From positions 1 through 64,000 of the forward strand of contig NZ_FMCU01000016.1 in assembly GCF_900091525.1 (NCBI RefSeq): 64,000 nucleotides of DNA, in the 5' to 3' direction. The notes beneath the pieces were generated by a model, which saw only the letters and a list, made by a program, of their open reading frames with translations, searched no databases and was not told where the DNA came from. Made by a program: the position numbers and the translations under genes. The DNA is from Micromonospora matsumotoense. Lineage in GTDB: Bacteria; Actinomycetota; Actinomycetes; Mycobacteriales; Micromonosporaceae. This document shows positions 42,788 through 51,345 of this stretch, one piece after another. Within the stretch, counting starts at the first letter, position 1. Every line of letters starts with the position of its first letter.

Positions 42788-45033
42788 GCGGCTATCCCTT
42801 CTCGGCCGTGCTCGGGATGGACGACATGCGGTTGGCGCTGCTGCTCAACGCGGTCAGCCCGGCGATCGGCGGGGTGCTCGTCCGGGGCGAGAAGGGCACC
42901 GCCAAGTCCACCGCCGTGCGGGCCCTTGCCGCCCTGCTCCCGCCGGTGGACCGGGTCGCCGGGTGCCGGTTCGGCTGCGACCCGGCCGCCCCCGACCCGA
43001 CCTGCCCGGACGGCCCGCATCCGGGCGGCGTGGAGCACGCCGGGGCGGTCGAGCGCCGTCCGGCCCGGCTGGTGGAGTTGCCGGTCGGGGCCGCCGAGGA
43101 CCGGGTGGTCGGCTCGTTGGACCTGGAGAAGGCGCTCGCCGAGGGGGTCCGCGCCTTCGAGCCCGGCCTGCTCGCCGCCGCCCACCGGGGGGTGCTCTAT
43201 GTCGACGAGGTGAACCTGCTGCACGACCACCTGGTCGACCTGCTTTTGGACGCCGCCGCGATGGGTCGCTGCCACGTCGAACGGGAGGGCGTCTCGGTCA
43301 GCCACGCCGCCCGGTTCCTGCTGGTCGGCACGATGAACCCGGAGGAGGGGGAGCTGCGCCCGCAGTTGCTCGACCGGTTCGGGCTCACCGTCGAGGTGGC
43401 CGCCAGCCGCGACCCCGCCGTCCGGGTGGAGGTGGTGCGTCGCCGGCTCGCCGCCGACGCCGACCCGGCCGGGTTCGCCGCCCGCTGGGCCGCCGCCGAC
43501 GCCGAGGTGGCCGCCCGGGTGGTTGCCGCCCGGGACCGGCTCGACCGGGTGCTGCTGCCCGACGCCGCGCTGCGGCAGATCGCCGAGGTCTGTGCCGCGT
43601 TCGACGTCGACGGGATGCGCGCCGACATCGTCACCGCCCGTACCGCCGTCGCGCACGCCGCCTGGCAGGGCCGGGACCGGGTCACCGCCGACGACGTCCG
43701 GGTCGCCGCCCGGCTGGCCCTGCCGCACCGCCGCCGCCGCGACCCGTTCGACACCCCGGGGCTGGACGAGAAGCGCCTCGACGAGGCGTTGCAGCGGGCC
43801 CGCGACGAGCACCCCGACGACGACCCGCCGGACACCGGCCCGGGTGACCCCTCCGGCGGGCCGGACGGTTCCGGCCCCGGTGGGCCGGGCGGCCCGTCGG
43901 CGGGTGGCCCGGGCGACGGTGGGGCGGGTCCGCAGGACCCCGACGCCGCAGGTGGGCCGCAGGGCGACACCGGGTCGCCGGACCGTGGCGACCACGGTGC
44001 CGCCCGGACCGGTCCGACCTCCCCGTACTCGGCGGACGGCCGTTGGCCGGACCGTGCCGACGACGGCGGGCCGGACGGCGACGACCGCGCCGACGGTCGG
44101 TCGGGACGCCCCGACGACGGGTCGGCCGACCGCGCCGAGGCCCGTCCCGGGCGACCCGGCCAGGGCGGCACCCCGGACCCGGGCGGCCCGGGGACCGGGA
44201 CATCGTCGGTGGCCGTACCTCAGCGGGGTTTGACGGCCCGGTTGTTCACCGCCCCGGGGGTGGGCGACGGGGTGCCCGGTCGGCGGTCGCGGGCCCGGAC
44301 CGGGCGGGGCCGGACCACCGGCGCGCGGGTGTCCGCCGGCCGGCCGGCCGCGGTGCACCTGCCGGCCACCCTGCGCGCCGCCGCCCCGCACCAGGCCGGG
44401 CGGGGCCGGTGCGGCGGTCGGTTGCTGCTGCGCCCCGGCGACCTGCGGGAGGCGGTCCGGGAGGGCCGTGAGGGCAACCTGGTGCTGTTCGTGGTCGACG
44501 CCAGCGGATCGATGGGCGCGCGGCAGCGGATGGCGGCGGTGAAGGGGGCGGTGCTGGCCCTGCTCACCGACGCCTACCAGCGCCGGGACACGGTGGCGGT
44601 GGTCGCCTTCCGGGGCGCGGGCGCGCAGGTGGTGCTGCCGGCCACCTCGTCGGTGCTGGCCGCGTCGGCGCGGCTGACCGAGCTGCCCACCGGCGGGCGT
44701 ACCCCGTTGGCGGAGGGGTTGCTGGCCGCCGTCGACCTGCTGCGGGTGCAGCGGCTGCGGGACCCGCGACGGCGTCCGCTGGTGCTGGTCGTCACCGACG
44801 GCCGGGCCACCGCCGGCACCCGGCCGCTGGAGCGGTCGGCGCGCGCGGCGGCCGTCCTCGCCGCCACCGGTGCGCCGTGCGTGGTCGTCGACTGCGAGGC
44901 CGGCCCGGTCCGGCTACACCTGGCCCGCCGGCTGGCCGACCAGCTCGGCGCGGCCCACCACCACCTCGACACGGTGGCCGCCGACCCGCTGGCCGGCCTC
45001 GCCACCGTCGGAGCGAATCGGAGCGTGCGCTGA
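42784..45033 (+). CDS. ChlI/ChlD fusion, putative cobaltochelatase motor subunit
   Basis: This is a 749-residue protein. Residues 1-340 form an AAA+ magnesium-chelatase I-type domain with Walker A GEKGTAKS (35-42) and Walker B VLYVDEVNLL (about 136-145). Residues about 343-478 are a Pro/Gly/Asp-rich linker. The C-terminal part is a VWA domain with MIDAS motif DASGSMG starting near residue 572. In actinobacteria such fusions accompany CobN in place of CobS and CobT. The GTG at 42784 overlaps the stop of the preceding mini-ORF. Confidence 0.88.
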   Translation: MSGYPFSAVLGMDDMRLALLLNAVSPAIGGVLVRGEKGTAKSTAVRALAALLPPVDRVAGCRFGCDPAAPDPTCPDGPHPGGVEHAGAVERRPARLVELPVGAAEDRVVGSLDLEKALAEGVRAFEPGLLAAAHRGVLYVDEVNLLHDHLVDLLLDAAAMGRCHVEREGVSVSHAARFLLVGTMNPEEGELRPQLLDRFGLTVEVAASRDPAVRVEVVRRRLAADADPAGFAARWAAADAEVAARVVAARDRLDRVLLPDAALRQIAEVCAAFDVDGMRADIVTARTAVAHAAWQGRDRVTADDVRVAARLALPHRRRRDPFDTPGLDEKRLDEALQRARDEHPDDDPPDTGPGDPSGGPDGSGPGGPGGPSAGGPGDGGAGPQDPDAAGGPQGDTGSPDRGDHGAARTGPTSPYSADGRWPDRADDGGPDGDDRADGRSGRPDDGSADRAEARPGRPGQGGTPDPGGPGTGTSSVAVPQRGLTARLFTAPGVGDGVPGRRSRARTGRGRTTGARVSAGRPAAVHLPATLRAAAPHQAGRGRCGGRLLLRPGDLREAVREGREGNLVLFVVDASGSMGARQRMAAVKGAVLALLTDAYQRRDTVAVVAFRGAGAQVVLPATSSVLAASARLTELPTGGRTPLAEGLLAAVDLLRVQRLRDPRRRPLVLVVTDGRATAGTRPLERSARAAAVLAATGAPCVVVDCEAGPVRLHLARRLADQLGAAHHHLDTVAADPLAGLATVGANRSVR

Positions 45034-45644
45034 TGCCGCAGGGAAAGCCGGAGCACGTGCCCGCCGACGGGCTGACCACCCGGCAGCGGCGGCACCGCCC
45101 GCTGACCATCGTGCACACCGGGCAGATGAAGGGGAAGTCCACCGCCGCGTTCGGCCTGGCGCTGCGGGCCTGGACCGCCGGGCTGCCGATCGGGGTGTTC
45201 CAGTTCGTCAAGAGCGCCAAGTGGCGGGTGGGTGAGGAGAACGCCTTCCGCGCCCTGGGCCAGGTGCACGCCGACACCGGGCAGGGCGCCCCGGTCGCCT
45301 GGCACAAGATGGGCGAGGGCTGGTCCTGGCTCCAGCGCGGCGGCGACGCCGACCACGCCGCCGACGCCCTGGAGGGGTGGCGGCAGATCCAGCGCGACCT
45401 GGCCGCGGAGCGCTACGGTCTGTATGTCCTGGACGAGTTCACCTATCCGATGAAATGGGGTTGGGTGGACGTCGACGAGGTGGTCGACACCCTCACCCAC
45501 CGGCCCGGCTTCCAGCACGTGGTGATCACCGGCCGGGACGCCGACCCGCGCCTGGTCGAGGCGGCCGACCTGGTCGCCGAGCTGACCAAGGTCAAGCACC
45601 CGATGGACGCCGGCCAGAAGGGCCAGAAGGGCATCGAGTGGTGA
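45033..45644 (+). CDS. cobO: Corrinoid adenosyltransferase CobO
   Basis: This is a 203-residue enzyme transferring the adenosyl group from ATP to cob(I)yrinate a,c-diamide. It has the P-loop HTGQMKGKSTAAFG, VFQFVKSAKW, and LDEFTYPMKWGWVD, all typical of CobO/BtuR. The ATG at 45033 shares its first base with the upstream TGA. It gives the cofactor its upper ligand after cobalt insertion by CobN. Confidence 0.93.
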   Translation: MPQGKPEHVPADGLTTRQRRHRPLTIVHTGQMKGKSTAAFGLALRAWTAGLPIGVFQFVKSAKWRVGEENAFRALGQVHADTGQGAPVAWHKMGEGWSWLQRGGDADHAADALEGWRQIQRDLAAERYGLYVLDEFTYPMKWGWVDVDEVVDTLTHRPGFQHVVITGRDADPRLVEAADLVAELTKVKHPMDAGQKGQKGIEW

Positions 45645-47110
45645 CCGGACCGACCCGCCGCACCGACCAGCGTCGCCCGCACGGCACCGCGCCGGCCGGC
45701 CACCCGGGCGGCACTGCGCCGGGCGGACCGGAGCCGTCGGCCGGGCGCGCCGCGTCGGCCGGAGCCTGGGCGCTGCCCCGGCTGGTGGTCGCCGCCCCGG
45801 CCAGCGGACACGGCAAGACCACCGTGGCCACCGGCCTGCTCGCCGCCCTGCGCCGGCGGGGCCTGCGGGTCAGCCCGCACAAGGTCGGCCCCGACTACAT
45901 CGACCCCGGCTACCACGCGCTCGCCGCCGGCCGACCCGGCCGCAACCTCGACCCGTGGCTGGTCGGGGAGGAGCTGATCGCCCCGCTGCTGCGGCACGGC
46001 GCGAGCGTCCCCACCCCCGCCGACGTCGCGGTGGTCGAGGGGGTGATGGGGCTGCACGACGGCGCGGTCGGCCGGGCCGGGTACGCCTCCACCGCCCACG
46101 TCGCCACGCTGATCGACGCGCCGGTGCTGCTGGTCCTGGACACCACCGCGCAGGGCCGCTCGGCCGCCGCGCTGGTGCTCGGCATGCGCGCCTTCGACCC
46201 GGCCGTGCGGATCGGTGGGGTGATCCTCAACCGGGTCGGCTCGCCCCGGCACGAGACCCTGCTGCGCGACGCGCTCGCCGAGGTGGGCGTACCGGTGCTG
46301 GGGGCGGTCACCCGGGCCGTCGAGGTGGCCGCGCCGGCCCGGCACCTGGGGCTGGTGCCGGTCGCCGAACGGGCACCGGAGTCGCTCGCCGTCGTCGAGG
46401 CGCTCGCCGGGCTGGTCGAGTCCACCGTCGACCTCGAGGCGGTGCTCGCCCTGGCCCGCAGCGCGCCACCGTTGACCGTGGACGCCTGGAACCCGGCGAC
46501 GGCCGTCGGCGGCCCGGCCGGCGGGGACCGTCCGGTAGTCGCGGTCGCCGCCGGAGCCGCCTTCACCTTCTCGTACGCCGAGACCACCGAACTGCTCACC
46601 GCCGCCGGGGCGGACGTGGCCCCGTTCGACCCGCTGCGGGACCCGGCCCTGCCCGCCGGCACCCGGGCGGTGGTCATCGGCGGCGGCTTCCCCGAGGTGC
46701 ACGTGGAGGCGTTGAGCGCCAACACCGGGCTCCGCGCCGAGCTGGCCGGCTTCGCCGGGCCGGTGGTCGCCGAGTGCGCCGGGCTGCTCTATCTCGGCCG
46801 CTCGCTGGACGGGGTGCCGATGTGTGGTCGGCTCGACCACCACGCCCGGATGACCGGCCGGCTCACCCTCGGCTACCGCGACGCGGTCGCCGTCACCGAC
46901 TCCCCGGTCCACCCCGCCGGTGAGCCGGTACGCGGCCACGAGTTCCACCGCACCGTCACCGACCCCGGGCACGGCGACCGACCCGCCTGGCGCTGGGACG
47001 ACACCGCCCACGGTTTCGTCACCGGGCAGGTGCACGCCTCCTACCTGCACACCCACTGGGCGGGTCGACCGCAGGCCGCCCGTCGCCTGGTCGAGGCGGC
47101 GAGCCGGTGA
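45641..47110 (+). CDS. cobB: Hydrogenobyrinate/cobyrinate a,c-diamide synthase
   Basis: This is a 489-residue enzyme with an N-terminal dethiobiotin-synthetase-like ATPase (APASGHGKTTVATGLL, KVGPDYIDPGYH) after a 45-residue low-complexity start. The C-terminal class I glutaminase part has nucleophile Cys in VVAECAGLLYLG and FHRT/SYLHTHW blocks. It amidates the a and c carboxylates. The name could equally be cbiA. The GTG at 45641 overlaps the cobO stop; a GTG one codon earlier is also open. Confidence 0.92.
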   Translation: MTGPTRRTDQRRPHGTAPAGHPGGTAPGGPEPSAGRAASAGAWALPRLVVAAPASGHGKTTVATGLLAALRRRGLRVSPHKVGPDYIDPGYHALAAGRPGRNLDPWLVGEELIAPLLRHGASVPTPADVAVVEGVMGLHDGAVGRAGYASTAHVATLIDAPVLLVLDTTAQGRSAAALVLGMRAFDPAVRIGGVILNRVGSPRHETLLRDALAEVGVPVLGAVTRAVEVAAPARHLGLVPVAERAPESLAVVEALAGLVESTVDLEAVLALARSAPPLTVDAWNPATAVGGPAGGDRPVVAVAAGAAFTFSYAETTELLTAAGADVAPFDPLRDPALPAGTRAVVIGGGFPEVHVEALSANTGLRAELAGFAGPVVAECAGLLYLGRSLDGVPMCGRLDHHARMTGRLTLGYRDAVAVTDSPVHPAGEPVRGHEFHRTVTDPGHGDRPAWRWDDTAHGFVTGQVHASYLHTHWAGRPQAARRLVEAASR

Positions 47111-47946
47111 CCGCCGCCGGGGCGGGTCGCCCGCCGACGACCGGGGCAGGCGGCCCGCGTGCCGTCGAAGCCGACGCGGATCGGGCCGCGCCGACGGACC
47201 CCGCCACGCTGACCGGGGTGGGGGTCGGGCCGGGGGACCCGGAACTGCTCACCCTCAAGGCGGTCCGGGTGCTGGCCGAGGCCGACCTGGTGGTCGTACC
47301 GGTGCTGGACCGGCTGGCGGCGGACCCGGCGACGCCCCCCGGCCGGGCCGAGACGACGGTCCGCGCCCACGTGCCGGCGGACCGGCTGCGCCGGTTGCCG
47401 TTCGCCCTCGACGACCGGGGCGGGGTGACCGCCCGGCGGGAAGCCGCCTGGGACGCCGCCGCCCGTGCCGTGGTCGACGCGATCGACGCCGGTGCCCGGT
47501 CGATCGCCTTCGCCACCATCGGCGACCCGAACGTCTACTCCACCTTCGCCTACCTGGCCCACGGCGTCCGCGCGCTGCGGCCGGCGGTGCGGGTGCGGAC
47601 CGTGCCCGGCGTCACCGCCATGCAGGAGCTGGCCGCGCGCAGCGGCGTCCCGCTCTGCCAGGGGCGGGAGCCGCTGACCCTGCTGCCCGCCACCGCCGGC
47701 CCGGCGCTGGTCGCCGACGCCCTCGCCGGGCCCGGCACCGTCGTGGTCTACAAGGGCTGGCGTCGGCACCGGGAACTCGTCGACGAGCTGCGCCGGCACG
47801 ACCGGCTCGACGACGCGGTGCTCGGCCGGGGCCTCGGCCTGCCCGACGAGTCGATCGGGCCGGTCGGACCCGCCGACGACGACCTGCCGTACCTGTCGAC
47901 GCTGCTGGTCCCGGCGCGCCGGGACGGGCGGGGAGGAAAACTGTGA
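47107..47946 (+). CDS. cobI: Precorrin-2 C20-methyltransferase
   Basis: This is a 279-residue SAM-dependent tetrapyrrole methylase. It shows GVGVGPGDPELLTLKAVRVL, FATIGDPNVYSTFAYLA and VPGVTAMQELAARSGVPLC, the CobI/CbiL pattern. Residues 1-35 are low complexity. The GTG at 47107 overlaps the cobB stop (GTGA). It adds the third methyl group, at C20. Confidence 0.92.
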   Translation: MTAAGAGRPPTTGAGGPRAVEADADRAAPTDPATLTGVGVGPGDPELLTLKAVRVLAEADLVVVPVLDRLAADPATPPGRAETTVRAHVPADRLRRLPFALDDRGGVTARREAAWDAAARAVVDAIDAGARSIAFATIGDPNVYSTFAYLAHGVRALRPAVRVRTVPGVTAMQELAARSGVPLCQGREPLTLLPATAGPALVADALAGPGTVVVYKGWRRHRELVDELRRHDRLDDAVLGRGLGLPDESIGPVGPADDDLPYLSTLLVPARRDGRGGKL

Positions 47947-48773
47947 CGTCCACCGGAAAGGTGTGGTTCGTGGGGGCCGGGCCCGGCGCGGCCGACCTGC
48001 TCACCCTGCGCGCCGCCCGGGTGATCGCCGACGCCGACGTGGTGATCTGGGCGGCCAGCCTGGTGCACGCCGACGTGCTGGCCCACGCCCGCCCCGACGC
48101 CGAGATCGTCGACTCGTCGCAGCTGCCCATCGAGGGGGTGCTGCCGCTCTATCGACGGGCCGCCGCCGAGCGGCTCACCGTGGCCCGGATCCACTCCGGC
48201 GACCCGGCGCTCTGGGGCGCCGTGCAGGAGCAGCTCGACCTGTGCCGGGCCCTCGACCTGGCCGTGGAGATCGTCCCCGGGGTCTCCTCGTTCACCGCCG
48301 TCGCCGCGATCGTCGGCCGGGAACTGACCATCCCCGAGGTAGCCCAGTCGGTGATCCTCACCCGGCTGGAGGGCGGCAAGACGCCGATGCCGGCGGGGGA
48401 GCGGGTCCGCGACTTCGCCCGGCACGGCACCACCATGGCGCTGTTCCTCTCCGCAGCCCGCGCCGGGCAGGCGCAGACGGAGCTGCTCGCCGGGGGCTAC
48501 CCGGTCGACACCCCCGTCGTGGTGGCCTACCAGGCGACCTGGCCGGACGAGCTGGTGGTGCGGTGCGCGCTCGGCGACCTGGCGGCCACCGTCAAGGAAC
48601 ACCGGCTGTGGAAGCACACCCTGTTCCTGGTCGGGCCGGCGCTCGCCGCCAGCGGCACCCGTTCGCACCTCTACCACCCCGGGCACTTCCACACCTTCCG
48701 CCGGGCCGAGCCGACCGCCCGCGCCGAGCTGCGCCGGTCCCGCGCCACCACAGCGGAGGACGCGACACCGTGA
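47943..48773 (+). CDS. cobM: Precorrin-4 C11-methyltransferase
   Basis: This is a 276-residue SAM-dependent methylase with VWFVGAGPGAADLLTLRAA, IHSGDPALWGAVQEQLDLC and VPGVSSFTAVAAIVGREL, matching CobM/CbiF. The substrate could be the cobalt-free or cobalt form. It begins with a GTG overlapping the cobI stop and sits between cobI and cbiD. Confidence 0.92.
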   Translation: MTSTGKVWFVGAGPGAADLLTLRAARVIADADVVIWAASLVHADVLAHARPDAEIVDSSQLPIEGVLPLYRRAAAERLTVARIHSGDPALWGAVQEQLDLCRALDLAVEIVPGVSSFTAVAAIVGRELTIPEVAQSVILTRLEGGKTPMPAGERVRDFARHGTTMALFLSAARAGQAQTELLAGGYPVDTPVVVAYQATWPDELVVRCALGDLAATVKEHRLWKHTLFLVGPALAASGTRSHLYHPGHFHTFRRAEPTARAELRRSRATTAEDATP

Positions 48774-49921
48774 CGTACGCCGAGCCGCCGTTGCGCGAGC
48801 CGGACCTGCCGCGTACCGCGAAGGTCCGGCCGGTGGCGCTGCGGACCGGCTGGACCACCGGCGCGTGCGCGACGGCGGCGGCGAAGGCGGCGGTGACCGC
48901 GCTGGTCACCGGCGTGCCCCAGCGGGAGGTGGAGATCGGGCTGCCCGCCGGGCGGCGGGTGGCCTTCCCGGTCGCCCGGTGCGAGCTGACGCCGTCGCCC
49001 GATCCGCAGGCGGAGGCGGTGGTGGTCAAGGACGCCGGGGACGACCCGGACGTCACCCACGGCGCCCAGCTCACCGCCACCGTCGGCTGGCGGCCCCGAC
49101 CCGGCCTGGACCTCGCCGGCGGTTCGGGCGTCGGCACCGTCACCCGACCCGGGCTCGGCCTCGCCGTCGGCGGGCCGGCCATCAACGACACCCCCCGGCG
49201 GATGATCGGCCAGGCCGTGGCCGAGGTGGTCGACCTGACCGAGGTGGGCGTCCGGGTGGTGATCAGCGTGCCGGGCGGTGAGGTGATGGCCCGCAAGACC
49301 ACCAACCGGCGGCTCGGCATCGTCGGCGGCATCTCGATCCTCGGCACCACCGGCATCGTCCGGCCGTTCTCCACCGCCTCCTGGCGGGCCAGCGTGGTAC
49401 AGGCGGTGCACGTGATGGCCGCCCAGGGGGAGCGGACCGTGGTGCTGTGCACCGGCGGGCGGACCGAGCGGGCCGCCCGCGCGCTGCTGCCGGAGCTGCC
49501 CGAGGTGTGTTTCGTCGAGGTCGGCGACTTCACCGGCGCGGCCGTCACCGCCGCCGTGGGCGACGCGATGACCGGGGTGGTCTTCGTCGGGATGGCCGGC
49601 AAGCTGGCGAAACTCGCCGCCGGGATCCTGATGACCCACTACACCCGCTCGAAGGTGGACCTGTCCCTGCTCGGCACGGTCACCGCCGAGGCCGGCGGCG
49701 ACGCCGACCTGGTGGCGGCGGTGGTGGCGGCCAACACCGGCCGGCACGCGTACGAGCTGTGGGAGGCCGCCGGGCTGCTGCGTCCCGCCGGTGACGTGCT
49801 CTGCGACCGGGTCCGGCAGGTGCTGCGCCGCTTCGCCGGGCCGGCGCTCACCGTCGACGTGGCGATGGTCGACTTCACCGGCGACCACCTGGTCGCCTCC
49901 TCCGGCCGGTGGCCGGCATGA
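48770..49921 (+). CDS. cbiD: Cobalt-precorrin-5B C1-methyltransferase
   Basis: This is a 383-residue enzyme with the CbiD signature RTGWTTGACATAAAKAA near the N-terminus and TNRRLGIVGGISILGTTGIV in the middle. CbiD belongs to the early-cobalt (anaerobic) route, where it methylates C1. The aerobic counterpart CobF is not in the window. The GTG overlaps the cobM stop. Its presence with CobN makes this a mixed-type operon. Confidence 0.93.
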   Translation: MTYAEPPLREPDLPRTAKVRPVALRTGWTTGACATAAAKAAVTALVTGVPQREVEIGLPAGRRVAFPVARCELTPSPDPQAEAVVVKDAGDDPDVTHGAQLTATVGWRPRPGLDLAGGSGVGTVTRPGLGLAVGGPAINDTPRRMIGQAVAEVVDLTEVGVRVVISVPGGEVMARKTTNRRLGIVGGISILGTTGIVRPFSTASWRASVVQAVHVMAAQGERTVVLCTGGRTERAARALLPELPEVCFVEVGDFTGAAVTAAVGDAMTGVVFVGMAGKLAKLAAGILMTHYTRSKVDLSLLGTVTAEAGGDADLVAAVVAANTGRHAYELWEAAGLLRPAGDVLCDRVRQVLRRFAGPALTVDVAMVDFTGDHLVASSGRWPA

Positions 49922-51345
49922 CGCGGTCGGTGCCGGGGTCCGGATCGGAGCCGGTGGCCGGCGGGTCCGGATCGGTGCCGCCGGTGCTGCAGCCAGAGCC
50001 GGTCGTGGTGGTGGGGATGGACGCGGTCGGCCGGCCGTTGTCCCCGTCGGCGGTGGCCGCCCTGGCCGGGGCCCGGCTGGTCGTGGGAGCGGCCCGGCAC
50101 CTGGCCGCCGTGCCGGTGCCGTCCGGCGTCGACACCGTCGTGCTCGGCCCGCTCGCCCCCGCGCTGGACCGGCTCGCCGCCGCCCACGCCGCCGGGCAGC
50201 CGGCTGTCGTGCTGGCCAGCGGCGACCCCGGGTTCTTCGGCGTGGTACGCCGGCTGCGCGCCGCCGGCCTGCCGGTGCGGGTGCTGCCGGCGGTGTCCAG
50301 CGTGGCCGCCGCGTTCGCCCGCGCCGGGCTCGACTGGGACGGTGCCGTGGTGGTCACCGCCCACGGTCGGGAGTTGGGTCCCGCGCTCAACGCCTGCCGG
50401 GCGCTGCCCGCCGTGGCCGTGCTCACCGCGCCGGGTGCCGGGGCCGCCGAGATCGGTGCCGGGCTGACCGGCTGGGCCCGGTGTCTGGTGGTCGCCGAAC
50501 ACCTCGGCACGCCCGCCGAGCGGGTCACCTGGACCACCCCGGAGCAGGCCGTCACCCGCGCCTGGGCCGACCCGCACGTCCTGCTCAGCCTGGCCGCGCC
50601 CGGCGGTGCCGCCGACGGCGACCCCGGGGCGCAGCCCGCCGGGCGTCCCAGCACCGCTGAGCGGGACGGGGCCGTCGGACCGGGTGACGCCGGCCGGTCG
50701 GATGACGCCGGCCTGGCGGGCGACGGCGGTCCGGCGGGCGATGGTGCCCCGGCCGGGGTCGGGCCGGTGCGGGCGGACAACCAGCCGGCCGCCGCGCCCG
50801 TCGGCGGCTGGGCGCTGCCCGAGTACGCGTACCGGCACCGGGACTCGATGATCACGAAGGCCGAGGTGCGGGCCCTGGCCGTCGCCCGGCTACGCCCCCG
50901 GCTCGGGCGACTGGTCTGGGACGTCGGTGCGGGCAGCGGATCGGTCGGCATCGAGTGCGCGCTGCTCGGCGCGGCGGTGATCGCCGTGGAGCGGGACCCA
51001 GCGGCACCGGTCGCCGAGAACGCCGCCCGGCACGGCGTCGCCGTCCGGGTGGTGACCGGCGACGCGCCAGCCGTGCTGGGCGGGCTGCCCGACCCAGACG
51101 CCGTCTTCGTCGGCGGCGGGGGGACCGACGTGCTGACCGCCGTCGCCGACCGCCGCCCCGCCCGGGTGGTGGTCGCCCTCGCCGCCCTGGACCGGGTCGC
51201 CCCGGCGGTGCACCTGCTGCGCGCCGCCGGCTACGCGGTGACGGGCAGTCAGCTCACCGCCGCCCGCCTCGCCGATCTGCCCGGCGGGTCCATCCGACTC
51301 GCGGCCACCAACCCGGTGGTCGTCCTCACCGGGGAGCGCCCGTGA
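49918..51345 (+). CDS. cobL: Bifunctional C5,15-methyltransferase/decarboxylase CobL
   Basis: This is a 475-residue fusion. Residues about 25-215 form the CbiE-type methylase (VVVVGMDAVGRPLSP, ASGDPGFFGVVRRL). Residues 220-295 are a Gly/Ala/Asp-rich repeat linker. Residues about 300-475 form the CbiT-type decarboxylating methylase (YRHRDSMITKAEVRALAV, WDVGAGSGSVGIE). It methylates C5 and C15 and removes the C12 acetate carboxyl. The ATG at 49918 overlaps the cbiD stop (ATGA). Confidence 0.93.
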   Translation: MTRSVPGSGSEPVAGGSGSVPPVLQPEPVVVVGMDAVGRPLSPSAVAALAGARLVVGAARHLAAVPVPSGVDTVVLGPLAPALDRLAAAHAAGQPAVVLASGDPGFFGVVRRLRAAGLPVRVLPAVSSVAAAFARAGLDWDGAVVVTAHGRELGPALNACRALPAVAVLTAPGAGAAEIGAGLTGWARCLVVAEHLGTPAERVTWTTPEQAVTRAWADPHVLLSLAAPGGAADGDPGAQPAGRPSTAERDGAVGPGDAGRSDDAGLAGDGGPAGDGAPAGVGPVRADNQPAAAPVGGWALPEYAYRHRDSMITKAEVRALAVARLRPRLGRLVWDVGAGSGSVGIECALLGAAVIAVERDPAAPVAENAARHGVAVRVVTGDAPAVLGGLPDPDAVFVGGGGTDVLTAVADRRPARVVVALAALDRVAPAVHLLRAAGYAVTGSQLTAARLADLPGGSIRLAATNPVVVLTGERP